Source: CAYVKY01 sp964452115 (GTDB lineage Bacteria; Bacteroidota; Ignavibacteria; Tepidaquicellales; Tepidaquicellaceae). Taken from it: a stretch of DNA of 14,987 bases. The DNA lies in contig CAYVKY010000049.1 in the NCBI GenBank assembly GCA_964452115.1, positions 1 to 14,987 on the forward strand. The letters run 5' to 3'. Shown here in pieces: positions 1-7,739 of the stretch; positions within the stretch are counted from its first letter, which is position 1, and each line of letters begins with the position of its first letter. Below the pieces are notes generated by a model, which was not told the origin of the DNA, made no database searches, and saw only the letters and a list, made by a program, of their open reading frames with translations. Position numbers and translations under genes: made by a program.

Positions 1-641
1 TGGATATATTTTTCGAGGGGGCGGAGAAATTTCAGGATGGCGGGGAAAAAGAGTGTGTAGCGCCTGGCAAGAAGACGGAGCCCGCCGGCTGTGACAAGTC
101 CCGTGGTTTCGGAAGGCGGCAGCAGAACAGCATCTTCATCGAATGCACAGTCGCGGACGATTTTCAGGGTTACGGGGTTATATACGTTATGTTCAAAGAT
201 AAAAAGTTCGCCGCCTGGACTGAGAAGTTCGAAAATATTTTTCATTGCTCCGGTGCGCAGCGGAGGCTCGATGTGATGGAATACGCACGAGATAAAAATC
301 AAATCGTACTTTTCTTTCCGCGTTGAAATGTTTTCAGGTGTTATCAGAAAAAATTCGGACTCCGGATTTACTTTCTCCGCAACTTCAATACTCTTGGCGG
401 ATATATCGCAGCCGGCGACTTTTGAGCTTGGAAAATATTTCGCAAGATATTTCATCTGCCTGCCCGTGCCGCACCCGTATTCAAGTATGGACTTGGGTTC
501 AACGCCGGTATAGTCTTTTACAATTTTGATTTTATATTCCGCAAAATATTCATTTTCCTCTCCGAAAAATCCCATACTCTTTTCGAGTTCGGCGTCATAA
601 TTGTCCGCATATTTATCGAAGTCAACTTTTTCTTTTGTCAT
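1..641 (-). CDS. Class I SAM-dependent methyltransferase (3' end beyond window)
   Basis: The gene starts with ATG at 639-641 and stays open for 213 codons to the window edge, so its C-terminus is missing. A Rossmann-type SAM-binding motif I, ILEYGCGTG, lies at residues 52-60, followed by an acidic motif II region (AGCDIS). Further on is FEHNVYNPVT, which resembles the EHNPxNPxT signature of a common bacterial family of class I methyltransferases. The last visible residues (LFFPAILKFLRPLEKY) also match the conserved tail of that family, so perhaps only 15-25 residues are missing. The substrate cannot be deduced; relatives often lie in polysaccharide or lipid loci, but none is visible here. It sits just downstream of the trxA terminator with only about 15 nt of leader after the hairpin, so it depends on readthrough or on a promoter inside trxA. 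Family assignment is firm and function is open. Confidence 0.85.
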   Translation of the reverse strand, partial: MTKEKVDFDKYADNYDAELEKSMGFFGEENEYFAEYKIKIVKDYTGVEPKSILEYGCGTGRQMKYLAKYFPSSKVAGCDISAKSIEVAEKVNPESEFFLITPENISTRKEKYDLIFISCVFHHIEPPLRTGAMKNIFELLSPGGELFIFEHNVYNPVTLKIVRDCAFDEDAVLLPPSETTGLVTAGGLRLLARRYTLFFPAILKFLRPLEKYI

Positions 642-644
642 AAG

Positions 645-695
645 TAAATATATAAAAGCCCGTCATTGAATGAATCGGGTTTCAACTGACGGGCT
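645..695 (-). terminator. Intrinsic terminator downstream of trxA
   Basis: A perfect 9 bp inverted repeat (AGCCCGTCA at 657-665 with TGACGGGCT at 687-695) continues, after a single bulged base at 686, into a further 5 bp (666-670 with 681-685). This gives a 14 bp stem around a 10 nt loop. On the minus strand the hairpin is followed by TTTATATATTTA (645-656). It lies 20 bp past the trxA stop codon and immediately before the methyltransferase start, so it fits as the end of the dnaE-trxA transcript. The tail is U-rich rather than a pure U run. Confidence 0.75.
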
Positions 696-715
696 GAAAT
701 AATTTTATGTGGTTT

Positions 716-1039
716 TTAGTTTAATAGTGCATTTAATTTTTCCACTATCATGCTTTTCGGAACTGCGCCGACTATCTGGTCAACTACTTTTCCGCCTTTG
801 AATATTAATATTGTTGGAATGCCTCTGATTCCGAATTTTGCTGCCGTTCCCGGATTGCTGTCAACATCTACTTTGCCGATTACCGCTTTGCCTTCGTATT
901 CGCCTGCAAGCTCTTCTACTATTGGAGTTAACATTTTACAAGGTCCGCACCAAACCGCCCAAAAGTCAACTAATACGGGTTTATCTGATGCTTCAACTTC
1001 TTTTGCAAAATTTGCGTCTGTGATTTCTAATGGATGCAT
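716..1039 (-). CDS. trxA: Thioredoxin
   Basis: This 107-residue protein is a full-length thioredoxin, a cytoplasmic dithiol-disulfide oxidoreductase that reduces ribonucleotide reductase, peroxiredoxins and other proteins using electrons from thioredoxin reductase. The active site WCGPCK is at residues 30-35 with redox cysteines C31 and C34. The buried Asp (D25 in VDFWA) and the cis-proline of GIPT (P75) are in place, as is the C-terminal GxxPK region (GAVPKSMI). Length matches E. coli TrxA (about 108). There is no signal peptide. The ATG start puts the fold in register, and the leader is AT-rich with no evident Shine-Dalgarno, as in Bacteroidota. It begins 41 bp after the dnaE stop on the same strand and is followed by a hairpin terminator, which suggests a dnaE-trxA operon. 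Such a pair is, as I recall, found in other Bacteroidota. Confidence 0.97.
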   Translation of the reverse strand: MHPLEITDANFAKEVEASDKPVLVDFWAVWCGPCKMLTPIVEELAGEYEGKAVIGKVDVDSNPGTAAKFGIRGIPTILIFKGGKVVDQIVGAVPKSMIVEKLNALLN

Positions 1040-1080
1040 AGTTAATTTAGTTTTTAATTTATGTAATAATTTATGAAAAT

Positions 1081-4000
1081 TTAATTTAATTTTATATTAC
1101 TTTCGCCGAACATTGATTTGAGTTCGCTTATCACCTGACGGCTCGCTCTGATTTTGGTTTCTTTTACATTGAACAGCCGCGATGAGCCGTTTTTGATTAA
1201 ATGAAAGAACAGCCGGCAGCTGCCGGGATTCGACTCGGCAATGGATTTCGTTTTTCTTAGCAATTCTTCATCGAGCTGATTTTCGGAAATATTTATCACG
1301 ATGTTATTCAACTGCCGCTCCTGATAGGTCTCAACGTTATAAATATTATCGACCACGAGTTTGATTTTATCACCGTTTTCCTCCGCCTTACCTTCAACCA
1401 GCACGGGAGTATCTTCTTTGAAAAGCGATTCATTCGCTTCATAAAGCGATTCAAACGCGATGCATTCGCCGCTGCTGTAAAAATCCGCAAGACGGAATAC
1501 GACAAATTTTTTACCGCGCTTTGAAATCTTAATCTGCAGGTCGTTTATCACGCCGCACATTTTCGCCGGATTGAGTTTGTCGAATTCCACTTCGCTCACG
1601 TCATCGCCGAAACTTAAATTCGTAAATTTTTCAATCAGTTCCCTGTATTCTTCAAGCGGATGTCCGGTGAGATAAAATCCGACAAACTGCTTTTCAAATC
1701 TGAATTTTTCGTTATCGGTATAGTCAGGATATTCGCTGAGTGTGAAATTCTTATACACATCGGTCACTTCGTCGCTGCCGAAGAGTGCTTCCTGTCCGTG
1801 CGATTCTGGCTTTTCCTTAACCCGCTGTGCAAATAGCGTTGCCCGCTCGATGTTCAGGAAAAGTTTTCTGCGGTTCGGCTCGAGCTCGTCGAATGCGCCC
1901 GAGTGCACAAGCGCTTCAACCGTTTTTTTATTCACCACGCGCAGGTCCACGCGTGTCAGAAAATCTACAAAACTTTTATAATCTCCGTTTTCCCCGCGCT
2001 CCTGAATGATTGACTGCACCGCCTTTTCGCCGACATTTTTAATTGCACTCAGTCCGTAGAGTATTTCGCCTTTTTCCTCTTCATCGGGATAGTACCTCAC
2101 GGTAAACCCCACGTCGCATATATTAATACACGGCGGTTTGATTTTAATCCCCATCTTTTTGGATTCTTCGGCTAACTGCTGCAGTTCGGTTTCATCGTCT
2201 TTGCGGCACTCCATCGAAACAGCGAAAAATTCAAGCGGGTAATGCGTTTTCAGGTATGCGGTATAGTATGCCAGTATCGAATAAGCAACTCCGTGCGATT
2301 TGTTGAATCCGTAATCGGCGAAGTCTTTCATCAAAGTAAAAATTTCGGTTGCAATTTTTTTACTGACGCCGTTTGCAATTGCGCCCGCAATAAAATCTTT
2401 TTCAATCTGAATCATCTTCTCTTTGATTTTCTTGCCCATCGCCTTGCGCATATTGTCCGCCTGCGCCATCGTAAATCCCGCCACTTCACGCCCAATCTGC
2501 ATCACCTGCTCCTGATACACAATTATTCCGTAAGTTTCCTTCAGTGAATTTTCCATCTTCGGATGAAGGTATGTGATTGGCTGCCTGCCGAATCTTTTTT
2601 CAATAAAATCGGGAATGAGTTTCATCGGACCCGGACGGTAAAGTGCGTTCATAGCCGCAAGGTCATTGATGTTCTTCGGTTTTAGTTTTGAAAGATACTC
2701 GCGCATCTTGCTTTTTGAAAACTGAAAAATGCCGACCGTTGAACCGGATGAAAAAAGTTCATAAGTATCCGCATCGTCGAGCGGAATGGTTTCAGGCGTA
2801 AGCGAGAGCGAATACTTTTTATTCACAAGGTCAATTGTCCTGCCGACAACTTTAAGTTCCTTCAGCCCGAGAAAATCAATTTTGATGAGTCCCGCATCTT
2901 CGAGGCGGTTCATATCAAACTGCGTGCAGAATGCATTATCGTTCGGCACTTTGGCAAGGGGCACAAAGTCCGTTACATCCGAAGGCGCAATCACAACGCC
3001 TGATGCGTGAATCGAAGAATTTTTATTCAGGTTTTCAAGCGTGCTTGCATATTCAAGAAGGTTTTTCTTGTCCTCTTTTTCGGCTTCGTTTCCTGTTTTG
3101 AAATAGTTGGCAAAGTCCGGCACTTCCTTCATACAGTCTTTCAGCGGCTTCACTTTTCCGAAGAGTATCGGAACGAGTTTTGTAAGGTCGTTGATGTCGT
3201 TGTAAGGAAAGTTCAGCACGCGCCCCACATCCTTCAGCACGCCGCGCGGCGCGAGTTTATTGAATGTTACAATCTGTGCCACACTGTTTTCACCGTATTT
3301 CTGCTTTGCATACTGAATCACCTCGTCGCGCCTGTCGTCCTGAAAATCAATGTCAATATCAGGCATTGAAATTCTTTCGGGATTCAGAAATCTTTCGAAA
3401 AGCAGATTGTAGCGCAGCGGCTCAACATTTGTGATTCCGACGCAGTAACACACGAGCGAACCCGCGGCACTGCCTCTGCCCGGACCAACGAGAATCCCCA
3501 TCGAGCGCGCGGTGTTAATAAAATCCTGTACAAGCAGAAAGTATCCTGCAAATTTCATTTTTGAAATTACTCCGAGTTCATACCTGAGACGCTGAAGCGC
3601 TTCATCGGTAACTTCCGGATACCTCCTGTAAAGTCCCTCGTATGCGAGCTTTTCAAGATACTTATCAAGCAGGAAAAATTTATCATCGGCGTTTTCAGAA
3701 GTGAGCTCCGAATGGTAAGGGTTTTCTTTTATGTACGCCTTTACTTCGTCTTTAGGCACGGGAAATTCCGGCATGTGGTATTCCCTCGAATCAAGATTCA
3801 GATTGCACTTTTCCGCAACTTCAATAGTTGAGGCAAGTGACTCGGGATAATCCCTGAAAAGCCGGCACATTTCATCCTGCGTTCTGAAATAAATCTGATT
3901 TGTACCGTAACGCAGGTTGGTTTTGATATTTGCAAAATCTATATTTTTATTTTCCTTTGCGCTGATGTGAAGGTAAATGTTATGCGCAATCGCATGCTCT

Positions 4001-4692
4001 TGTTTTATGTAATGAACGTCATTGGTTGCAATGAGTTTGATTCCGTGATTCTTTGCAATCTTCGGCATCTCCCTCAGCACCGCCATTTCGCTTTCGAGTC
4101 CGTGATTCTGAATTTCACAGTAAAAGTCTTCTCCGAAAATGTCTTTATACACTCCGGCAATTTCATTTGCCTTCTGAAGGTTATTCCGCACAATGTATGC
4201 GGAAATCACGCCGCCTGCACACGCCGACGTGGCAACAATTCCCTCGTGATACTTATTCAGCACTTCAAGGTCAATGCGCGGCTTGTAATAAAAACCCTCG
4301 GTATGCCCGATGGAATTGAGTTTAATCAGATTTTTATAACCCGTTTCATTTTTTGCGAGAAGTATAAGGTGGGCATAGTTTATGTTCGACACCGAAAGCC
4401 CGTCTGTATTGTCGGTGCTGACGCTGTCATAATCGTCCTGCACGGAAACTTTGGACTTATCGAAACGAGAGGTTGACTGCGCAACATACGCCTCGAAACC
4501 GATAATCGGCTTGATGCCTGCTGCTTTTGCCTTTTTATAAAACTCCATCGCACCATACATCACGCCGTGGTCAGTGAGCGCGAGCGCCGGCATTTTATCC
4601 GCAACGGCGGCGGCAACAAGTCCGTCAACGGTTGCAATTGCGTCAAGCAGTGAATAATGCGTGTGATTGTGCAGATGAATATACTCGTTCAT
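1081..4692 (-). CDS. dnaE: DNA polymerase III subunit alpha
   Basis: This is the replicative polymerase catalytic subunit: 1203 residues, against about 1160 for E. coli DnaE. An N-terminal PHP domain begins HLHNHTHYS (6-14). Its likely metal ligands H8, H10, D17, H42, E67, H108, C158, D225 and H227 all appear present. The polymerase core has GPGRGSAAGSL (403-413), the catalytic aspartates in PDIDIDF (D445, D447) and the third in KIDFLGL (D606). A helix-hairpin-helix region lies near 880-935. QEALFG at 967-972 matches the QxxLF beta-clamp binding motif. An OB-fold region spans about 1043-1120. Residues 72-105 form a Ser/Asp/Asn-rich insert inside the PHP domain. No intein or frameshift is seen. 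The ATG start gives the family N-terminus directly before the PHP motif. It is DnaE1-type, not PolC, as there is no inserted exonuclease domain. Confidence 0.98.
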   Translation of the reverse strand: MNEYIHLHNHTHYSLLDAIATVDGLVAAAVADKMPALALTDHGVMYGAMEFYKKAKAAGIKPIIGFEAYVAQSTSRFDKSKVSVQDDYDSVSTDNTDGLSVSNINYAHLILLAKNETGYKNLIKLNSIGHTEGFYYKPRIDLEVLNKYHEGIVATSACAGGVISAYIVRNNLQKANEIAGVYKDIFGEDFYCEIQNHGLESEMAVLREMPKIAKNHGIKLIATNDVHYIKQEHAIAHNIYLHISAKENKNIDFANIKTNLRYGTNQIYFRTQDEMCRLFRDYPESLASTIEVAEKCNLNLDSREYHMPEFPVPKDEVKAYIKENPYHSELTSENADDKFFLLDKYLEKLAYEGLYRRYPEVTDEALQRLRYELGVISKMKFAGYFLLVQDFINTARSMGILVGPGRGSAAGSLVCYCVGITNVEPLRYNLLFERFLNPERISMPDIDIDFQDDRRDEVIQYAKQKYGENSVAQIVTFNKLAPRGVLKDVGRVLNFPYNDINDLTKLVPILFGKVKPLKDCMKEVPDFANYFKTGNEAEKEDKKNLLEYASTLENLNKNSSIHASGVVIAPSDVTDFVPLAKVPNDNAFCTQFDMNRLEDAGLIKIDFLGLKELKVVGRTIDLVNKKYSLSLTPETIPLDDADTYELFSSGSTVGIFQFSKSKMREYLSKLKPKNINDLAAMNALYRPGPMKLIPDFIEKRFGRQPITYLHPKMENSLKETYGIIVYQEQVMQIGREVAGFTMAQADNMRKAMGKKIKEKMIQIEKDFIAGAIANGVSKKIATEIFTLMKDFADYGFNKSHGVAYSILAYYTAYLKTHYPLEFFAVSMECRKDDETELQQLAEESKKMGIKIKPPCINICDVGFTVRYYPDEEEKGEILYGLSAIKNVGEKAVQSIIQERGENGDYKSFVDFLTRVDLRVVNKKTVEALVHSGAFDELEPNRRKLFLNIERATLFAQRVKEKPESHGQEALFGSDEVTDVYKNFTLSEYPDYTDNEKFRFEKQFVGFYLTGHPLEEYRELIEKFTNLSFGDDVSEVEFDKLNPAKMCGVINDLQIKISKRGKKFVVFRLADFYSSGECIAFESLYEANESLFKEDTPVLVEGKAEENGDKIKLVVDNIYNVETYQERQLNNIVINISENQLDEELLRKTKSIAESNPGSCRLFFHLIKNGSSRLFNVKETKIRASRQVISELKSMFGESNIKLN

Positions 4693-4696
4693 AAAT

Positions 4697-4704
4697 CAAA
4701 CTTA
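4697..4704 (-). promoter_or_regulatory. Candidate Bacteroidota-type -7 box for dnaE
   Basis: On the minus strand this reads TAAGTTTG, an exact match to the TAnnTTTG -7 consensus of Bacteroidota. A TTTG (4719-4722) lies upstream, but the 14 nt spacer is shorter than the usual 19-21. The box ends 4 nt before the dnaE ATG, so if used, transcription would begin at or near the start codon. In so AT-rich a gap a chance match is quite possible. Confidence 0.3.
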
Positions 4705-4793
4705 AAAATTTCAATGTTCAAAAAAAATAACAATCTAAATGAATTTACTATTATTTTTTTATTCATAGCAAAAATCCGGACTCAGGATAATTA

Positions 4794-4826
4794 TTGAACT
4801 TTAATAAAATATTTTTCGTATTATAT
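4794..4826 (+). promoter_or_regulatory. Candidate promoter for the DUF1579 gene
   Basis: TTGAAC at 4794-4799 resembles a -35 element, and TATTATAT at 4819-4826 resembles a -10 element after a 19 nt spacer. TATATTG (4822-4828) is also one base short of the Bacteroidota TAnnTTTG box. The gene start is about 35 bp further on, at 4860. The divergent gap 4693-4859 must hold promoters for both dnaE and this gene, but it is so AT-rich that the exact boxes are uncertain. Confidence 0.25.
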
Positions 4827-4859
4827 TGTATTATTACTTAACTTAAAACAATATAAATA

Positions 4860-5423
4860 ATGAAAAATTTTATAATTATCTGCATTTTTTCAATTCTCGG
4901 CGTAAGCGGAATTTACGCACAAAATAACGATGAAATGAAAAAATGGATGGACTACATGACTCCCGGAAAAGAACATCAGGAAATGGCCGACATGACGGGA
5001 GACTGGGACGCTGTAAACCTATTGTGGATGGACCCGGCAGGTGAACCGACTAAAGCCGTCGGTAATATAAAAATCGAAATGATACTCGGAGGAAGATATC
5101 AGCATATGACAATGGAAAGCGTAGTAATGGGTATGCCATACAGCGGGGCAGGACTTACTGGTTTCGATAACGCTAAAAAAGTTTTTGTCAGCACATATAT
5201 CGACAACATGGGAACAGGAATTATGTATTCAGAAGGTACTTACGATAAAGACGCCGGAGGCATTGTATTCAAAGGAAAAGAAGTTGACCCGATGACCGGT
5301 AAAGATATGGATTTCAAAGAAATCTATAAAGTAATTGACAAAAACAAATTCATCATGGAAATGTACAACGTCGAAAACGGCAAAGAATTCAAAAGCATGG
5401 AAATGACCTGCACCAGAAAATAA
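4860..5423 (+). CDS. Exported DUF1579 family protein
   Basis: This 187-residue protein has an N-terminal signal peptide: basic MKN, a hydrophobic stretch to about residue 18, and a likely cleavage after IYA at residue 20. The mature part matches the DUF1579 pattern: PGKEHQEMADMTGDWD (35-50), LGGRYQHMTM (76-85), GAGLTGFDNAKKVFVSTYIDNMGTGIM (about 97-122), EGTYD, then a DP-TG segment and a final EMTCTRK. The fold is thought to be a lipocalin-like or calycin-like beta barrel. The family's biochemical role is not known and I infer none beyond location in the periplasm or outside the cell. Motif order and length are normal for the family, so it looks intact. It is the only plus-strand gene here, read divergently from dnaE and ended by its own hairpin terminator, so it is probably a single-gene transcript. 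Met is rather frequent in the sequence. Confidence 0.88.
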   Translation: MKNFIIICIFSILGVSGIYAQNNDEMKKWMDYMTPGKEHQEMADMTGDWDAVNLLWMDPAGEPTKAVGNIKIEMILGGRYQHMTMESVVMGMPYSGAGLTGFDNAKKVFVSTYIDNMGTGIMYSEGTYDKDAGGIVFKGKEVDPMTGKDMDFKEIYKVIDKNKFIMEMYNVENGKEFKSMEMTCTRK

Positions 5424-5446
5424 ATATCCTTGCAAAAATTTTAATG

Positions 5447-5486
5447 GCTGCAAATGTAATTTAGCATTGCAGCTTTTTTTATTTTT
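5447..5486 (+). terminator. Intrinsic terminator between convergent genes
   Basis: GCTGCAA at 5447-5453 pairs with TTGCAGC at 5467-5473. The stem extends 2 bp inward past one bulged A, with a loop of about 8 nt, and is followed by seven Ts, an A and five more Ts (5474-5486). It lies 24 bp after the DUF1579 stop. The stop codon of the converging FAD oxidoreductase (5479-5481) lies within the T run, so the hairpin may also work on the minus strand, where its tail (CATTAAAATTTTT) is weaker. Confidence 0.8.
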
Positions 5487-6960
5487 GAAATTTCATTTTA
5501 AAGTCTTTGCAAACCGTCTGCACAACCCACTTCCCTGACTGAATCGAGGGGGGAAGTCCGCCGCCGGGCGTGAGCCACTGTCCTGCAAGATAGAAATTTT
5601 TTAACGCAGGAATTTTATTCGGCAGTGAAGCCATGAAGGTTCCGGGCGTTATTAAAAATCCTTCATACGAACCGTTTCTGACTCCGGTGTATCTTATATC
5701 GGTCAGCGGCGTGGCAACGTCCGTTTCTTCGATGCTTGCCGTTATTCCGGGAAATTCGCTTTCGAGAATTGATATTACATCCTGTTTGATTTTTTCTTTT
5801 TCTGCGGTGTATTTTTCATCTGAAATATCTTTCCACAAATTCCACGGGGTTTCAAATCTGACTACGAGAGTTGTTTTTCCATCCGGTGCCATAGTCGGGT
5901 CAAAACTGTAATTCATAAACCCGATTGTATTTTTGATTTGTGTTGAGCCGATAAATTTGCCCGATGCAGGAATCTGCATCACATTATATTTTGATTCAAT
6001 CTTTTTATTTACGCCGATACTCACCTGCACAATCGGTTTGAACAGTTCCCACGTGTCAAAAGCAGTCTGCATTTCAGGCGGAGTGTATTTCCCTTCAAGA
6101 AGCGTATTCATCACCGAATAAAGGTCTGCCGTGTTAATCACAATGTCAGCGGGCTTTTCCGTGCCGTCATCTAAAATTACACTGCTGACTTTGCCGTCAT
6201 TAACATTTAATTTCACGGCTTTTTTTCCGGTGGTAAGAGTGCCGCCGAGCGAAAGGAATTTCTTTGTCATTCTTTCTGCAATGGCAAGCGAGCCGCCGAT
6301 AAGATATCCTGCGTTTTTTCTGTGAAACCAGCCTATCATCATAATCAGTGCAAGTGATGAAAAATTTCCATCCCCGAAAATTCTGCCGAGATTTTGTTTT
6401 AACTTTTCGTTTTTCAGTCCAAGCGAATCTATATACTGAGCACAGCTTAATTTTCCGTATTTTGAAACTACCATCAGCGCAGGTAACATTGTAAACAATT
6501 TGGAAATATATTCGAATATGCTGCGTGAACCGGGAGCATTATCGAATGAGTCCAGAAGCGACGCAGACCGCATATTACCGCACATTTTCCTTATTGCACG
6601 TACATCCTCAGGTGCATAATCTATCAGAAATTTTTCCCACTTATCTATATCGGTATAAATCACAAAGTCTTTTCCGCTTTCGTCTTTCAACCCCAGGTAA
6701 ATGTCACTGTATATAATTTTTGTTTCGGAAGTGATTACATCCGTTTTTCTGTAAATATCATAATATGCCCCGAATGACGAGCCCACAAGCCAATGCAGGC
6801 AATAGTCAAAAGTATATCCTTTTCTTTTCCAGGCTGTGCACTGTCCGCCTGTTATTGTATGCATTTCGATAATTTCGGAATCAAATCCGTTCATCTGTGC
6901 AAAAATCCCCGCCGACAATCCGGACACACCGCCGCCAATAATTAAAATTTTCTTTTTCAT
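5479..6960 (-). CDS. FAD-dependent oxidoreductase, phytoene desaturase-like
   Basis: This 493-residue protein starts with an FAD-binding Rossmann motif, KILIIGGGVSGLSAG at residues 4-18 (G9, G11, G14). Next comes the TGGQCTAWKRKGYTFDYCLHWLVG region (38-60), in the position where CrtI-type enzymes carry their conserved GG--ss-r-GF-fD-g segment. The C-terminus has the second FAD signature, FYLAGQWLTPGGGLPPSIQSGK (456-477). This layout is that of the COG1233 group, which includes phytoene desaturases, carotenoid isomerases and retinol saturases. No carotenoid gene (crtB, crtY) is nearby, so a carotenoid substrate cannot be claimed; a lipid or isoprenoid is a reasonable guess. The ATG start places the dinucleotide motif at the very N-terminus, as usual. 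It lies 66 bp after kdpE on the same strand with no clear terminator between, so readthrough from the kdp operon is possible. No signal peptide is seen. Confidence 0.85.
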   Translation of the reverse strand: MKKKILIIGGGVSGLSAGIFAQMNGFDSEIIEMHTITGGQCTAWKRKGYTFDYCLHWLVGSSFGAYYDIYRKTDVITSETKIIYSDIYLGLKDESGKDFVIYTDIDKWEKFLIDYAPEDVRAIRKMCGNMRSASLLDSFDNAPGSRSIFEYISKLFTMLPALMVVSKYGKLSCAQYIDSLGLKNEKLKQNLGRIFGDGNFSSLALIMMIGWFHRKNAGYLIGGSLAIAERMTKKFLSLGGTLTTGKKAVKLNVNDGKVSSVILDDGTEKPADIVINTADLYSVMNTLLEGKYTPPEMQTAFDTWELFKPIVQVSIGVNKKIESKYNVMQIPASGKFIGSTQIKNTIGFMNYSFDPTMAPDGKTTLVVRFETPWNLWKDISDEKYTAEKEKIKQDVISILESEFPGITASIEETDVATPLTDIRYTGVRNGSYEGFLITPGTFMASLPNKIPALKNFYLAGQWLTPGGGLPPSIQSGKWVVQTVCKDFKMKFQK

Positions 6961-7026
6961 AATACCTTACTTAAATTTGTGTATTATCCAAATTCCAAAA
7001 TTTATTTTGCAATTCAAAGTCAATTT

Positions 7027-7734
7027 TTATCCTGTTACATTTATATCCGTCATCCTGTATCCGATGCCCGGCTCTGTGAGGAATACCTTCGGCTGCTGCG
7101 GATTGATTTCAAGTTTTTTGCGCAGCTGCCCGACATACACTCTCAGATATTCAAACTGCTTGCTGAACGGATTTCCCCAGATTTCTTTAAGTATATACTG
7201 ATGTGTAAGTACGCGTCCGATATTTTTAAAAAACAGGCAGAGAAGTTTATATTCCGTGGCTGTGAGTTTTACCGCGGTGCCTGAGTTTGTAACTGTATGT
7301 GTAGTGTTGTCCAGAACAATATGTCCGTTTGTCAAAATGTCATTTACCGAACCGCCGTTTGTATTAATATTTCTCAGTGCAACCCTGATGCGGGCAAGCA
7401 TTTCATTTGTGTTGAAAGGTTTCACGATATAATCGTCTGCACCGCTGTCCAGCGCCTCTACTATATCATGCTCTGAATTTCTTACAGAGAGTATAAATAT
7501 TTTTGAACTTGATACTTCCCTGATAAGCTTCAGCACCTGCTGCCCGTCTATATCCGGCAGCCCGAGGTCAAGCAAAATCAAATCCGGGCGGAAATTGTTC
7601 ACCTGCATAAGCCCTTCCTTTCCGGTGGATGCTTCTGCAAGTCTGAAATTTTTTTCTTCAAGAATATATTTCAGCAGGCGCCTTATCTGCGGCTCGTCAT
7701 CAATGATTAATATTTTGGCTTCCTTTGTTTCCAT
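7027..7734 (-). CDS. kdpE: KdpE, response regulator of potassium uptake operon
   Basis: This is an OmpR/PhoB-type response regulator that, once phosphorylated by KdpD, activates the kdp promoter. I choose the ATG at 7732-7734 (235 residues), 5 nt past the kdpD stop. A TTG at 7743 would add three residues and overlap the kdpD stop as TTGA. Numbering from that TTG, the receiver domain has acidic pair D15-D16, phosphoacceptor D59 (LILLDLGLP), S86 and K108 (YIVKPF). A C-terminal winged-helix DNA-binding domain covers about 140-235, with VKLTATEYKLL, the recognition-helix region FEYLRVYVGQLRKKLE and TEPGIGYRM. Length and motifs match KdpE (E. coli 225). Its identity as KdpE rather than another OmpR-type regulator rests on the adjacent kdpD and on features such as the receiver N-terminus DDEPQIRRLL. 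Confidence 0.95.
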   Translation of the reverse strand: METKEAKILIIDDEPQIRRLLKYILEEKNFRLAEASTGKEGLMQVNNFRPDLILLDLGLPDIDGQQVLKLIREVSSSKIFILSVRNSEHDIVEALDSGADDYIVKPFNTNEMLARIRVALRNINTNGGSVNDILTNGHIVLDNTTHTVTNSGTAVKLTATEYKLLCLFFKNIGRVLTHQYILKEIWGNPFSKQFEYLRVYVGQLRKKLEINPQQPKVFLTEPGIGYRMTDINVTG

Positions 7735-7739
7735 TTTGC

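Noticed and set aside
3967..4476. 169-codon plus-strand open frame opposite dnaE
   Set aside because: It lies wholly inside a certain dnaE reading frame on the other strand, has no recognisable domain and resembles other antisense shadow frames.
4739..4766. 6 bp inverted repeat (ATGAAT/ATTCAT) in the dnaE/DUF1579 gap
   Set aside because: It is too short and AT-rich to stand out from chance, and the T run is inside the loop rather than after the stem.
6961..7026. Terminator after kdpE
   Set aside because: Only a weak AATTTG/CAAATT pairing is present with no GC stem or clean U run, so no terminator is called.
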